NCBI RefSeq assembly: GCF_001298675.1
Contig: NZ_CYIG01000013.1
Location: forward strand, 1-64,000
DNA length: 64,000 nt
Reading direction: 5' to 3'
Origin: Paenacidovorax caeni
Lineage (GTDB): Bacteria > Pseudomonadota > Gammaproteobacteria > Burkholderiales > Burkholderiaceae_C
A program made the translations under genes and the position numbers. Under the pieces are notes generated by a model that saw only the letters and a list, made by a program, of their open reading frames with translations, had not been told where the DNA came from and did not search any database. Each line of letters starts with the position of its first letter. Position 1 is the first letter of the stretch. Positions 1-9,151 of this stretch are shown piece by piece.

Positions 1-564
<564 letters not shown>

Positions 565-607
565 TTTTTCGACTCCGAAAAAAACTACTAACCCAACTCG
601 ACAATAT

Positions 608-634
608 GGGCGCACTCCAACATGGAGTGCGCCC
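608..634 (-). other. Perfect 12-bp hairpin in the tRNA-Thr to tuf spacer
   Basis: GGGCGCACTCCA and its exact complement are separated by three bases. The structure lies between the 3' end of tRNA-Thr and the tuf start codon. No run of T follows on the minus strand, so it does not look like an intrinsic terminator. A processing site for separating tRNA from mRNA, or a structure stabilising the tuf message, is my inference. Confidence 0.7.
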
Positions 635-640
635 AAATTC

Positions 641-715
<75 letters not shown>

Positions 716-761
716 ATACCCAACCCACATATGCAGACTGGAAAATTTACTCAAGCAAACC

Positions 762-835
762 TGGAGCGGGAGACGGGAATCGAACCCGCGTCATCAGCTT
801 GGAAGGCTGGGGTTCTACCATTGAACTACTCCCGC
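762..835 (-). tRNA. tRNA-Gly (anticodon TCC)
   Basis: A 74-nt cloverleaf with encoded CCA. The acceptor stem is GCGGGAG with its complement, the anticodon loop is CTTCCAA, and the T-arm carries GGTTCGATTCC. It sits between the Tyr and Thr tRNAs in one transcription unit. Confidence 0.96.
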
Positions 836-886
836 ACAGATTGTGCTCACCTCAAGAAAACCCTGAGAACTTCTCCACACCATTTC

Positions 887-972
887 TGGTGGAGGGAGCT
901 GGATTCGAACCAGCGTAGGCGTAAGCCAACAGATTTACAGTCTGCCCCCTTTAGCCACTCGGGCATCCCTCC
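887..972 (-). tRNA. tRNA-Tyr (anticodon GTA)
   Basis: An 86-nt class II tRNA with encoded CCA. The acceptor stem is GGAGGGA/TCCCTCC, the anticodon stem-loop CAGACTGTAAATCTG gives GTA, and a long variable arm (GTTGGCTTACGCC) is present as expected for Tyr. It is the first tRNA behind the promoter at 985-1012. Confidence 0.96.
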
Positions 973-984
973 GGAGAAACTCTG

Positions 985-1012
985 AGTATAGCAGGTTTTT
1001 TACCCTGCACAA
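985..1012 (-). promoter_or_regulatory. Sigma-70 promoter for the Tyr-Gly-Thr-tuf unit
   Basis: On the minus strand a -35 box TTGTGC (1007-1012) and a -10 box TATACT (985-990) are separated by 16 bp, placing the start of transcription a few bases before the 5' end of tRNA-Tyr at 972. Spacing and location fit a strong tRNA promoter. It lies downstream of tRNA-Arg, which would therefore be a separate unit or read through. Confidence 0.65.
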
Positions 1013-1040
1013 GCTTGCAGCCTCTAGCAGGAACCACATG

Positions 1041-1116
1041 TGGCGCGGCTGGCGGGGATCGAACCCACGACCCTTGGCTTCGGAGGCCAATACTCTATCC
1101 ACTGAGCTACAGCCGC
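1041..1116 (-). tRNA. tRNA-Arg (anticodon CCG)
   Basis: A 76-nt cloverleaf with encoded CCA. The acceptor stem is GCGGCTG/CAGCCGC, the anticodon stem TTGGC/GCCAA closes the loop CTCCGAA, and the T-arm has GGTTCGATCCC. It is separated from tRNA-Tyr by a spacer that holds the next unit's promoter. Confidence 0.96.
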
Positions 1117-1172
1117 AAACCCCAATATGGAGTAAACCGATCGATTATCGCATGGACCAAGGCGCCCAAGGA

Positions 1173-1808
1173 TCAGTCCGCACCCAACTCAAAGCCCAGC
1201 CCCTTGAGGTAGGCATCCACCGTAGCCCGCCCCACCTCCAGCAGATTGAACCCGCCACGATTGAGCATCCAGCCCTGCAACAGCCCATCAAAAAGCGCCC
1301 AGAGCCCCATCGCAGCAACATCCGCAGACATAGGCAAAACCAAGCCTTGCGCCTTGACAGCCGAAACAACATCCTCACGAAGCTTCGCGCGAAACCCCTC
1401 ACAAGCCATCACATGGCGATCACGCACCGCATCCAACTCCTGCACATACTCAACTTTATACATCGCGATCTCAAACACACGACGAACCCACTCATCCGTC
1501 GCCACCGCGTGCAGGGCCGCACGCATCGCCCCCCGCAAGCGCCACAGCGACGCCTCCTCCTCCGCACCCGCGCCGCGAAACCCACAAGCGAACTCCAACG
1601 GCAGCGTGACACGATCCATCATGGCGTTGAACAAGTCCGCCTTGTCCTTGAAGTGCCAGTAGATCGCCCCCCTGGTCGCACCAGCCGCCTGCGCAATATC
1701 ACCAAGCGACGCACGGGAAACCCCCTTGTCATAAAAGACACGCTCCGCGGCATCCAGTAGGCTATTGCGCGTAGCCACCGCATCCTCCTTGGTTCTACGC
1801 ACCATCAA
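1173..1808 (-). CDS. TetR/AcrR-family repressor of the adjacent RND efflux operon
   Basis: A 211-residue TetR-type regulator. The N-terminal helix-turn-helix region (about residues 12-60) reads like the TtgR/AcrR branch: DAAERVFYDKGVSRASLGDIA followed by GATRGAIYWHFKDKADLF. The C-terminal two thirds would be the drug-binding dimerisation domain. The gene is divergent from the efflux genes and both promoters straddle a palindrome resembling the AcrR/TtgR operator, so it very likely represses both the pump and itself until a toxic ligand binds. Two adjacent ATG codons (1808 and 1805) are possible starts. Family assignment is secure; the ligand cannot be read from the sequence. Confidence 0.93.
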   Translation of the reverse strand: MMVRRTKEDAVATRNSLLDAAERVFYDKGVSRASLGDIAQAAGATRGAIYWHFKDKADLFNAMMDRVTLPLEFACGFRGAGAEEEASLWRLRGAMRAALHAVATDEWVRRVFEIAMYKVEYVQELDAVRDRHVMACEGFRAKLREDVVSAVKAQGLVLPMSADVAAMGLWALFDGLLQGWMLNRGGFNLLEVGRATVDAYLKGLGFELGAD

Positions 1809-1857
1809 TCACCCCCTTGCCACACTTAGAACACACCACAAACCCCGAGCACCCTCG

Positions 1858-1886
1858 TATTATACATTCATGAATGTATGTATAAT
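1858..1886. promoter_or_regulatory. Efflux operator with two face-to-face promoters
   Basis: An 18-bp perfect palindrome centred on TACATTCATGAATGTA (1862-1879) resembles the known AcrR operator half-sites (AATGTATGTA). A perfect -10 box TATAAT lies at 1881-1886 for the efflux operon, and another lies at 1859-1864 on the minus strand for the repressor gene. Both predicted -35 boxes (TATTAT and CATTAT) are weak and fall in or next to the palindrome. One bound repressor dimer pair should therefore shut both promoters. Confidence 0.8.
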
Positions 1887-1975
1887 GCCAGACTTTTTTG
1901 CGGCACCATTTCTCGTCAGGCGAAGGCCGCATCTTGGCCCACCTGTCGACACCCCGCCTTATAGAAGGACCCTCT

Positions 1976-3235
1976 ATGCACCGCACGCGCACCCCTTCAG
2001 ACAAAGACATGACGCAAGCCCACCATCTGAGGCACACCCTTCTTGCGCTGGCGTGCACCATCGCCCTGGGGGCGTGTGGTGACAAGAGCGCCGCCCCCAC
2101 GGGTGGGAGTGCGCCTAAGATGCCCCCCGTTCAGGTTGGCGTCGTCAAAGCCACGCCAGGTGATGTGGGATTGGTGACGGAACTGCCCGGCCGCGTCGAG
2201 GCCGTGCGGACAGCGCAAATCCGCGCAAGAAGCGCAGGCATCCTGCAAGAGCGCCTCTTTCGCGAGGGCAGCGAAGTCAAAGCGGGCCAGCTGCTGTTCA
2301 AGATAGATGGCGCCCCTTATGCCGCAGCGCTGGAAAGTGCTCGCGCTACCCTGGCACGTGCCGAGGCCAATTGGACCCAGGCCTCAGCCCAGCTCGAACG
2401 CCTGCGCCCTCTGGTAGCGGCGAATGCCGTCAGCAAACAAGATTTTGTCAACGCCGAAGCGTCGCAGAAAGCCGCCTTGGCCGACGTAGCGGCAGGCAAG
2501 GCGGCCGTGCGGCAAGCGGAGATCAATCTCAGCTACACCACAGTAACGTCCCCGATCAGCGGGCGCATTGGTCGCGCGATGGTGACGGAGGGTGCTTTGG
2601 TAGGACAGGGCGAAGCTACCCAGTTGGCGCTGGTGCAGCAGATCAACCCGGTATACGTGAATTTCACCCAGTCCTCCACCGACGTTTTGAACCTGCGGCG
2701 CGCCATGGAATCGGGACAGCTCAAGCGTGCCGCAGGCGCCCAGGCTGCCAGCGTGCGTGTGATGCTCGCCGACGGCAGCGAATACCCGCTGCCTGGCAAG
2801 CTGCTGTTCACCGACCTGTCCGTGGATCCGAGCACGGGCCAGGTGACGCTGCGCGCCGAGGTCCCCAACCCGAAGGGCGAATTGCTGCCTGGCTTGTATG
2901 TGCGTGTACGCGTTGAGCAAGCTCAGGCGTCGAATGCCATCACCTTGCCACAGCAGGCCGTGACACGCACGCAGCAAGGCGACAGCGTCAACGTGGTCGG
3001 CGACGACGGCAAAGTCACGCCACGCAAGGTGAAGGTCACCATGGCCCAAAACAACCGCTGGCTCGTCCAGGAAGGGCTGCAGGCTGGCGAGCAGGTGATG
3101 GTTGATGGTTTCCAGAAGCTGATGATGCTGCCACCAGGTACCCCGGTACAAGCCGTGCCTTGGCAGCCACCGGGCGCTGCCGCACCAGCCACTGCAGCAT
3201 CCCCCGCCGCAGCCGCGTCGGCTGCAGCCCAATAA
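1976..3235 (+). CDS. RND efflux periplasmic adaptor lipoprotein (AcrA/MexA/TtgA family)
   Basis: The membrane-fusion subunit that joins the inner-membrane RND pump to the outer-membrane channel. It is 419 residues from ATG 1976, chosen because AGAAGGA lies seven bases before it; ATG 2009 is an alternative that gives a more typical short signal. A lipoprotein signal ends at the lipobox LGAC, so Cys34 would be lipidated. The lipoyl half-motifs (TAQIRARSAGILQERLF, then TSPISGRIGRA) flank an alpha-helical hairpin rich in Ala. The C-terminal beta-barrel precedes an Ala/Pro-rich tail. It is 15 bp upstream of the RND gene in the same operon. Confidence 0.95.
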   Translation: MHRTRTPSDKDMTQAHHLRHTLLALACTIALGACGDKSAAPTGGSAPKMPPVQVGVVKATPGDVGLVTELPGRVEAVRTAQIRARSAGILQERLFREGSEVKAGQLLFKIDGAPYAAALESARATLARAEANWTQASAQLERLRPLVAANAVSKQDFVNAEASQKAALADVAAGKAAVRQAEINLSYTTVTSPISGRIGRAMVTEGALVGQGEATQLALVQQINPVYVNFTQSSTDVLNLRRAMESGQLKRAAGAQAASVRVMLADGSEYPLPGKLLFTDLSVDPSTGQVTLRAEVPNPKGELLPGLYVRVRVEQAQASNAITLPQQAVTRTQQGDSVNVVGDDGKVTPRKVKVTMAQNNRWLVQEGLQAGEQVMVDGFQKLMMLPPGTPVQAVPWQPPGAAAPATAASPAAAASAAAQ

Positions 3236-3250
3236 GCAGAGGCCCACTCC

Positions 3251-6200
3251 ATGGCCAAGTTCTTTATTGACCGCCCCATCTTTGCATGGGTGATTGCATT
3301 GTTCGTCATCGTGCTCGGCGTTGTGTCCATCAAACAGCTGCCAATCGCACAGTACCCTCCAGTCGCCCCGCCAACCATCGTCGTCAGCGCCGCCTACCCG
3401 GGTGCTTCGGCCCAGACGCTGGAAGACAGCGTGCTGTCCGTCATTGAGCGCGAGATGAATGGCTCGCCCGGGCTCATTTACATGGAATCGGTCGCCCAGG
3501 CCGACGGCTCCGGCAGCATCACCTTGAGCTTCCAGCCCGGCACCAACGCCGACTTGGCGCAGGTGGATGTGCAGAACCGGCTCTCGCGGGCCACACCGCG
3601 CCTGCCGTCGGTGGTTACGCAGCAAGGGGTCCGCGTAGACAAGTCACGCTCGAACTTTCTGCTGTTTGCCATGTTGTCCTCGAAGGACCCGGCGTTTGAT
3701 ACCGTCGCACTGGGCGACTACGGTGCGCGCAACGTCGTGCCCGAGCTCCAGCGCTTGCCGGGCATCGGGCAAGCACAGCTGTTCGGCGCCGAACGTGCCA
3801 TGCGCATCTGGATTGAGCCCACACGGCTGACGGGTTACCAGCTCACGCCAGCAGATGTCACGGCCGCCATCCGCGCTCAGAACGCGCAGGTCGCCAGCGG
3901 CACCATTGGCGATCTGCCCAACGTGGCGGGGCAAGGCATCTCCGCCACCGTGGTGGTCAATGGCCAACTCACCTCCGTGGAGCAGTTTGGTGACATCGTG
4001 CTGCGAGCCAACCCCGATGGCTCCACCGTCCGTCTGAAAGACGTGGCGCGCATCGAACTGGGTGGCCAGGCCTATGCCACATCGGCCCGCCTGAATGGCG
4101 AACCTGCCGTGGGTATTGGCGTCCAGCTCTCCCCTACCGGCAACGCTTTGCAAGCCGCGAAGGATGTGCGCGCCAAGATGAAAGAGCTGGAGCGCTATTT
4201 CCCCAAGGGCGTGGAATGGTCCATCCCCTACGACAGCTCCAACTTCGTTGACATCTCCATCACACAAGTGGTGCACACCCTGCTGGAAGCCGTGGTTTTG
4301 GTGTTCCTCGTGATGTTCCTCTTCCTGCAGAACTGGCGCTACACGGTCATTCCCACCATCGTCGTGCCGATTGCGCTGCTCGGAACCTTTGCTGTTCTGC
4401 TGGCACTCGGTTTCTCGATCAACGTGCTGACCATGTTTGGCATGGTGCTGGTAATCGGCATCGTCGTGGACGATGCCATTGTGGTGGTCGAAAACGTGGA
4501 ACGGATCATGAGCGAGGAAGGCCTCCCTCCGCTGGAAGCCACACGCAAGGCCATGCGCCAGATCTCCGGTGCCATCGTCGGCGTGACCGTGGTGCTGATC
4601 TCCGTATTCGTTCCACTGGCCTTCTTCGCCGGCTCCACCGGCAACATTTACCGCCAGTTTTCGACGGTGATGGTGGCCTCCATCGGCTTCTCGGCGTTCA
4701 TGGCGCTATCACTCACACCGGCGCTGTGCGCAACCCTGCTGAAGCCCGTAGAGGCAGGGCACCACCATGAGAAGAAAGGGTTTTTCGGCTGGTTCAACCG
4801 AGGCTTCAGCCGTACCGCAAAAACCTACGAGGGCATGGTCAGCCGCATCCTGCAAAAAGCCATGCGCTACCTCGTGATCTACGCTGCCATCGTGGGCGCG
4901 GTGGCTGTGGTGTACACGCGCCTGCCGACTTCGTTCCTGCCCAATGAAGACCAAGGCTACATCATCGTCAACGTGCAGCTGCCACCCGGCGCCACTCAGG
5001 AGCGCACGCTCGCCGTAATGCAGCAAGTCGAAGGCTTCATCCTCAAGCAGCCGGAAGTTAAGAGCATGGTGGGCGTGCTGGGCTTCAGTTTTTCTGGCCA
5101 AGGCCAGAATGCCGCCCTGGCATTCGTGACACTCAAGGACTGGGCCGACCGCAAAGGCCCCGGGCAATCGGCCGAAGCGGTGGCGGGCCGCGCCATGGGT
5201 GCCTTGATGGGGGTGCGGGATGCCTTCATCTTCGCGTTGAGCCCGCCTCCCATTCCGGAACTGGGCGCGGCTTCGGGCTTCACCTTCCGCCTGCAGGACC
5301 GCAGCGGTGCCGGACACGAGGCCTTGGTTAACGCGCGCAACCAGCTCCTTGGCATGGCCTCCCAGAGCAAGATCCTCGCCCAAGTCCGCCCGGATGGACT
5401 GGAGGACGCGCCGCAGCTGCAGATCGACGTCGACCGTGACAAAGCCAATGCCTTGGGCGTGCCTTTCGACTCCATCAATTCGGCGCTCTCCACGGCATTG
5501 GGTTCGAGCTACGTGAACGACTTCCCGAACCAGGGACGCCTGCAACGCGTCGTGGTACAGGCCGACGCCCCCGCACGCATGCAAGAGGGGGATCTGCTGC
5601 AGATCAACGTGCGCAACAGCCAAGGCCAGCTCGTACCGCTGTCCTCGTTCGCCAGCGTCCGCTGGATCAAGGGCGCGCAGCAGACCGTGCGCTACAACGG
5701 CTATCCGGCAATGCGCATTGCTGGCGCCCCCGCTCCCGGCTACAGCACCGGCGCCGCCATGGCGGAAATGGAAAAGCTGGCGTCCCAGCTCCCTGCCGGT
5801 TTTGGTTTCGAGTGGTCCGGGCAGTCGCGTGAGGAAAAGCTCGCCGGCGCGCAAGCACTGATTCTGTATGGTTTCGCCGTGCTCGCCGTATTCCTGTGCC
5901 TGGCAGCGCTCTACGAGAGCTGGTCGATTCCGCTCGCCGTGATCCTGGTCGTGCCCCTGGGCGTGCTCGGGGTGCTGCTGGCAACGCTGCTGCGTGGCTA
6001 TTCGAACGACGTGTACTTCCAGGTGGGGCTGATCACCGTGATTGGTCTCTCCGCGAAGAACGCCATTCTGATCATTGAGTTCGCCAAAGATCTGCAAGCG
6101 CAAGGCAAGAGCGTCATCGCCTCGGCGCTCGAAGCGGCGCATTTGCGGTTCCGGCCCATCATCATGACCTCGCTGGCCTTCGGCCTGGGCGTGCTCCCGC

Positions 6201-6406
6201 TGGTGCTTGCCTCCGGCGCCGGCTCGGCAAGCCAGCGCGCGATCGGCACTGGGGTGCTGGGTGGCGTGTTCACGGGGACGGTGCTGGCCGTTGCTTTCGT
6301 GCCTGTGTTCTTCGTCGTCGTGCGCTCGCTCTTCAGGGGCAGCAAACGCCAGCAGGAACTGAACCGGCGTCATGCCGAAGAAGTGGGGATTTCCGCCCAT
6401 GAATAA
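3251..6406 (+). CDS. RND multidrug efflux inner-membrane pump (AcrB/MexB family, HAE1)
   Basis: The proton-driven drug exporter, 1051 residues, the usual length for AcrB and MexB. It begins MAKFFIDRPIFAWVIA, the family signature. Twelve membrane segments are expected with two large periplasmic loops. The proton-relay aspartates sit in GIVVDDAIVVVENV (around residue 407) and the partner lysine in SAKNAILIIEFAKD (around residue 940). It ends ATGAATAA, and the next gene's ATG lies inside that sequence, so translation of the two is probably coupled. Substrate range cannot be read directly. Confidence 0.97.
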   Translation: MAKFFIDRPIFAWVIALFVIVLGVVSIKQLPIAQYPPVAPPTIVVSAAYPGASAQTLEDSVLSVIEREMNGSPGLIYMESVAQADGSGSITLSFQPGTNADLAQVDVQNRLSRATPRLPSVVTQQGVRVDKSRSNFLLFAMLSSKDPAFDTVALGDYGARNVVPELQRLPGIGQAQLFGAERAMRIWIEPTRLTGYQLTPADVTAAIRAQNAQVASGTIGDLPNVAGQGISATVVVNGQLTSVEQFGDIVLRANPDGSTVRLKDVARIELGGQAYATSARLNGEPAVGIGVQLSPTGNALQAAKDVRAKMKELERYFPKGVEWSIPYDSSNFVDISITQVVHTLLEAVVLVFLVMFLFLQNWRYTVIPTIVVPIALLGTFAVLLALGFSINVLTMFGMVLVIGIVVDDAIVVVENVERIMSEEGLPPLEATRKAMRQISGAIVGVTVVLISVFVPLAFFAGSTGNIYRQFSTVMVASIGFSAFMALSLTPALCATLLKPVEAGHHHEKKGFFGWFNRGFSRTAKTYEGMVSRILQKAMRYLVIYAAIVGAVAVVYTRLPTSFLPNEDQGYIIVNVQLPPGATQERTLAVMQQVEGFILKQPEVKSMVGVLGFSFSGQGQNAALAFVTLKDWADRKGPGQSAEAVAGRAMGALMGVRDAFIFALSPPPIPELGAASGFTFRLQDRSGAGHEALVNARNQLLGMASQSKILAQVRPDGLEDAPQLQIDVDRDKANALGVPFDSINSALSTALGSSYVNDFPNQGRLQRVVVQADAPARMQEGDLLQINVRNSQGQLVPLSSFASVRWIKGAQQTVRYNGYPAMRIAGAPAPGYSTGAAMAEMEKLASQLPAGFGFEWSGQSREEKLAGAQALILYGFAVLAVFLCLAALYESWSIPLAVILVVPLGVLGVLLATLLRGYSNDVYFQVGLITVIGLSAKNAILIIEFAKDLQAQGKSVIASALEAAHLRFRPIIMTSLAFGLGVLPLVLASGAGSASQRAIGTGVLGGVFTGTVLAVAFVPVFFVVVRSLFRGSKRQQELNRRHAEEVGISAHE

Positions 6407-7811
6407 AACCGTCATTTCCCCGATCGCCTTGGCAGTTCTCCTGCTGGGTGGCTGCTCCTTTATTCCGACGTACGAACGCCCGGAAGCCCCGGTGCCGGCG
6501 TCCTACGCCCAGGGTGGCACGGCCAGCGCCGCTGCCGCCAGCGCGGATTGGCAGGACTACTTCACCGACCCGCGCCTGCAGCGGCTGATTGAAACCGCCT
6601 TGGCCAACAACCGCGACCTGCGCGTGGCCGCACTGGCCATTGAGCAGGCGCGCGCGCAGTTCCAGATTCAGCGGGCTGCGCAGTGGCCATCGGTGGGCGT
6701 GGGCGCCACGGCTTCCCGGGCGCCCAGTGCCAGCACAGGCTCGCTCACCAATACCTACAGCGTTGGAGGGGTCCTGTCGGCTTGGGAGCTGGACTTTTTC
6801 GGCCGCCTGGGCAGTCTCAAGGAGCAGGCCCTTGCGCAGTACCTCGCCAGCGAAGAGGGGCGCAAGGCCGTGCAGGTCAGCCTCGTCGCCGGGGTGGCAA
6901 ATGGCTGGCTCACGCTGCAGGCAGACGAAGAACTGCTCGACATCTCGCGGCGCACGCTGGCGACACGCGAGGACTCCCTGGCGCTGGCCAAGATGCGCCG
7001 CGAAGTCGGTCTGGCCTCGGACCTCGACTACCGCCAGGCCGAGTCGTTGGCCGAAGCTGCGCGTGCCACGCTGGCGCAGCAGCAGCGGCAGCGCGCACTG
7101 GACGAAAACGCCCTGGCTCTGTTGCTGGGGCAGCCGTTGCCCGACGACATTCGTGCCAGCCTCGCTGGCAGCCGCCTGGCCTCCGTGCCCGCCATGGCCG
7201 ACTTGCCTGCGGGCTTGCCGTCGGACTTGCTGACCCAGCGGCCAGACATCCGGCAGGCCGAGCAACAGTTGATCGCGGCCAATGCCAGCATCGGCGCAGC
7301 GCGCGCGGCCTTCTTCCCCAGCATCACACTCACCGCGCAAGCAGGCACGGCCAGTACTGAGCTATCGGATCTGTTCAAGAGCGGAAGCTGGGCGTTCACG
7401 CCGACGGTGTCGGCATTGCTTCCCGTGTTCAATGCCGGACGCAACCAAGCTGCACTGGATGCTGCGAAGGCGGGCCGCGCGATCGCGGTCGCCCAGTACG
7501 AAAAAGCGATCCAGAGCGCCTTCCGTGAAGTGTCCGATGCCTTGGCCAGTCAAAGCCTGCTGGCCGAGCAATCGCGCGCCCAGCAAGCCCAGGCCGCGGC
7601 CGAGGCAGAGCGGTTGCGCCTGTCGGACCTGCGCTACCAGAATGGCGTCGCCAGCTACCTCGATCTGCTTGATGCGCAGCGTTCTCTGTTCGCCCTGGAA
7701 CAAGCCGTGGTTCAGGTCCGGCTGGCACAGCTGCAGAACCAAGTGCAACTCTACAAAGCCCTGGGGGGCGGCTGGCGCGAGGTCTCGCCCAGCGGTAAAG
7801 ACGCGTCGTGA
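6399..7811 (+). CDS. RND efflux outer-membrane channel lipoprotein (OprM/TtgC, NodT family)
   Basis: The outer-membrane factor that completes the tripartite pump. It is 470 residues from ATG 6399, which overlaps the end of the pump gene by eight bases. The signal peptide ends at the lipobox LGGC with Cys19 as the lipidated residue. Two repeats of the outer-membrane efflux domain follow, with typical motifs such as SVGGVLSAWELDFFGR and RYQNGVASYLDLLDAQRSL. An adaptor, a pump and a channel in this order form a self-contained efflux system. Confidence 0.95.
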   Translation: MNKTVISPIALAVLLLGGCSFIPTYERPEAPVPASYAQGGTASAAAASADWQDYFTDPRLQRLIETALANNRDLRVAALAIEQARAQFQIQRAAQWPSVGVGATASRAPSASTGSLTNTYSVGGVLSAWELDFFGRLGSLKEQALAQYLASEEGRKAVQVSLVAGVANGWLTLQADEELLDISRRTLATREDSLALAKMRREVGLASDLDYRQAESLAEAARATLAQQQRQRALDENALALLLGQPLPDDIRASLAGSRLASVPAMADLPAGLPSDLLTQRPDIRQAEQQLIAANASIGAARAAFFPSITLTAQAGTASTELSDLFKSGSWAFTPTVSALLPVFNAGRNQAALDAAKAGRAIAVAQYEKAIQSAFREVSDALASQSLLAEQSRAQQAQAAAEAERLRLSDLRYQNGVASYLDLLDAQRSLFALEQAVVQVRLAQLQNQVQLYKALGGGWREVSPSGKDAS

Positions 7812-7895
7812 TCCCACGCGGCCCCAGCGGGGCTGCGTGAGGCAAAGATATAATTTAAGGTTGTTACAAAACGCCCCCGATCACCAGAGTAAACC

Positions 7896-8417
7896 ATGAC
7901 AAACCCACAGCAAGAAGGTGCGCACACAGGCCCCATCAAGTCGCCACAACAAGTCCTGCTGGCAGGTTTCTTCTCTTTCGTGGTACCTATCTTCGTCATC
8001 ATCGCCTTGGTGACGTTCGTCGTCTCCGGTGACAAGCCCGCGCCGAGCGGTGCAAATGCAGAAAAGGCCAAAGCAGAGCGCCTGCAAAAAGTCGGCATGG
8101 TAGAAATCCGCAACGCCAACCGGCCCCTGCGCACGGGCGAAGAAGTATTCAAGGGCCAGTGCGCCGCATGCCACGCAACTGGCGCAGCCGGTGCCCCGAA
8201 GTTTGGCGACGCCGCTGCCTGGGCACCGCGCATCGCCACCGGATTCGACGCGCTGGTGCACTCGGCGCTCAAGGGCAAGGGCGCCATGGCCCCTCAGGGT
8301 GGTGGTGACTTCAACGACACCGAAATTGCCCGGGGCGTAGCCTATATGGCGAACGCCGCAGGAGGCAACTTCACGGAGCCAGCCCCTCCCGCCGCGGGTG
8401 ATGCGGCTGCGAAATAA
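7896..8417 (+). CDS. Membrane-anchored c-type cytochrome, cytochrome c5-like
   Basis: A 173-residue electron carrier. A single membrane segment (about residues 19-44) anchors it to the inner membrane with the heme domain in the periplasm. The heme motif CAACH is at residues 89-93 and the likely axial Met is Met131 in the sequence KGKGAMAPQGG, the cytochrome c5 pattern. The acidic/Ala-rich tail is a linker. A TATAAT at 7849-7854 is a possible -10 box and a clear terminator follows, so it is probably monocistronic. Likely partners are terminal oxidases or the bc1 complex; that is inference. Confidence 0.88.
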   Translation: MTNPQQEGAHTGPIKSPQQVLLAGFFSFVVPIFVIIALVTFVVSGDKPAPSGANAEKAKAERLQKVGMVEIRNANRPLRTGEEVFKGQCAACHATGAAGAPKFGDAAAWAPRIATGFDALVHSALKGKGAMAPQGGGDFNDTEIARGVAYMANAAGGNFTEPAPPAAGDAAAK

Positions 8418-8443
8418 TCGCTGCCACGCGCGAAGAGCTCCCA

Positions 8444-8467
8444 AGCCGGCCAAGCGCCGGCTTTTTT
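8444..8467 (+). terminator. Intrinsic terminator of the cytochrome gene
   Basis: Stem AGCCGGC/GCCGGCT with a five-base loop followed by TTTTT, 26 bases after the cytochrome stop codon. It touches the stop codon of the convergent gene at 8466. Confidence 0.88.
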
Positions 8468-8996
8468 ACATTCGCTGTAACGCCTCGGGACTTAGCACAA
8501 AGCCGTAATGGCCCGGTAAATCTGCTGCATTCACATCAATGGGGTCTGGCCAGCGCCCTTGCTCCAGCGCCTGCGCGAAGACAGGTACGTCCAGGGAGTG
8601 CACCAAGCCGACCCCCAGTGGTGAAACCAGGTAGACCCGCCCTTCTTCATCCAGCAAACAGCGCTCTGACACCACCTCTTGGCCAGTCTGGGTACGCACC
8701 GCGCCGTCGCAACCGATGCGGTAGATAAAGGGGGTCGCCTCCAGCTCGACATACACGCGCTGCGGGCCGTTCTGAAAGAACCAGCAGCCGCGTCCATCGA
8801 CTGCGTAGTTGCGTCCAATGAAAGCGATCAGTTTCTCATGCGCCAGCTTCTGGCCTTTGGCCTGGGCAAATGGGCCGCTGGCTTGGGTCGCTGTATCGCG
8901 CAAGTACCAATGCCCGCGCGCATCCAGTCCGAGCCAGCCATAGCAATCTGGCACATTCGGCCACTTGGCCAGCGCTTGTTTCACGATGTCATCCAT
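8466..8996 (-). CDS. Conserved betaproteobacterial protein of unknown function
   Basis: A 176-residue soluble protein beginning MDDIVKQALAKWPNVPDCYGWLGLDARG. It has no signal peptide, membrane segment or cofactor motif that I can see. It is rich in aromatic residues and short beta-like stretches such as GCWFFQNGPQRVYVELEATP. I recall this as a domain of unknown function conserved in Burkholderiales (possibly the DUF2946 entry, not verified). I chose ATG 8996 because alignment-like conservation begins at MDD; ATG 9014 would add six residues. It converges with the cytochrome gene. Confidence 0.75.
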   Translation of the reverse strand: MDDIVKQALAKWPNVPDCYGWLGLDARGHWYLRDTATQASGPFAQAKGQKLAHEKLIAFIGRNYAVDGRGCWFFQNGPQRVYVELEATPFIYRIGCDGAVRTQTGQEVVSERCLLDEEGRVYLVSPLGVGLVHSLDVPVFAQALEQGRWPDPIDVNAADLPGHYGFVLSPEALQRM

Positions 8997-9034
8997 GGAT
9001 GCTATTGTGCACAAGGCTGCATTACGCTTCTCAT

Positions 9035-9062
9035 TTGATAGCTGCTAGCGCTTGCCCACATT
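9035..9062 (-). repeat. Palindromic intergenic element, half copy
   Basis: TTTGATAGCTGCTAGCGCTT matches one arm of the dispersed element described under 44524. The other arm is degenerate. It lies upstream of the hypothetical gene at 8466-8996. Confidence 0.7.
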
Positions 9063-9084
9063 GGCTCAGAAGCTGATTTGGCAT

Positions 9085-9109
9085 AAAAAAACCCAGCCTA
9101 GGCTGGGTT
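9085..9109 (-). terminator. Terminator of the ATP synthase operon
   Basis: A perfect 20-bp palindrome, AACCCAGCCTAGGCTGGGTT, at 9090-9109. On the minus strand it is followed by a run of T, 43 bases beyond the atpC stop codon. Confidence 0.92.
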
Positions 9110-9151
9110 CCTTTTCTGACGACGGTGCACCTGCGCGGCGCAACAGCCGTT

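Noticed and set aside
1898-1975. TTG 1898 as start of the efflux adaptor
   Set aside because: It lies only a few bases from the predicted transcription start, lacks a ribosome binding site, and puts a long non-signal stretch before the lipoprotein signal.
7849-7854. TATAAT before the cytochrome gene as a full promoter
   Set aside because: No acceptable -35 box at 16-18 bp, so I mention it only as a possible -10.
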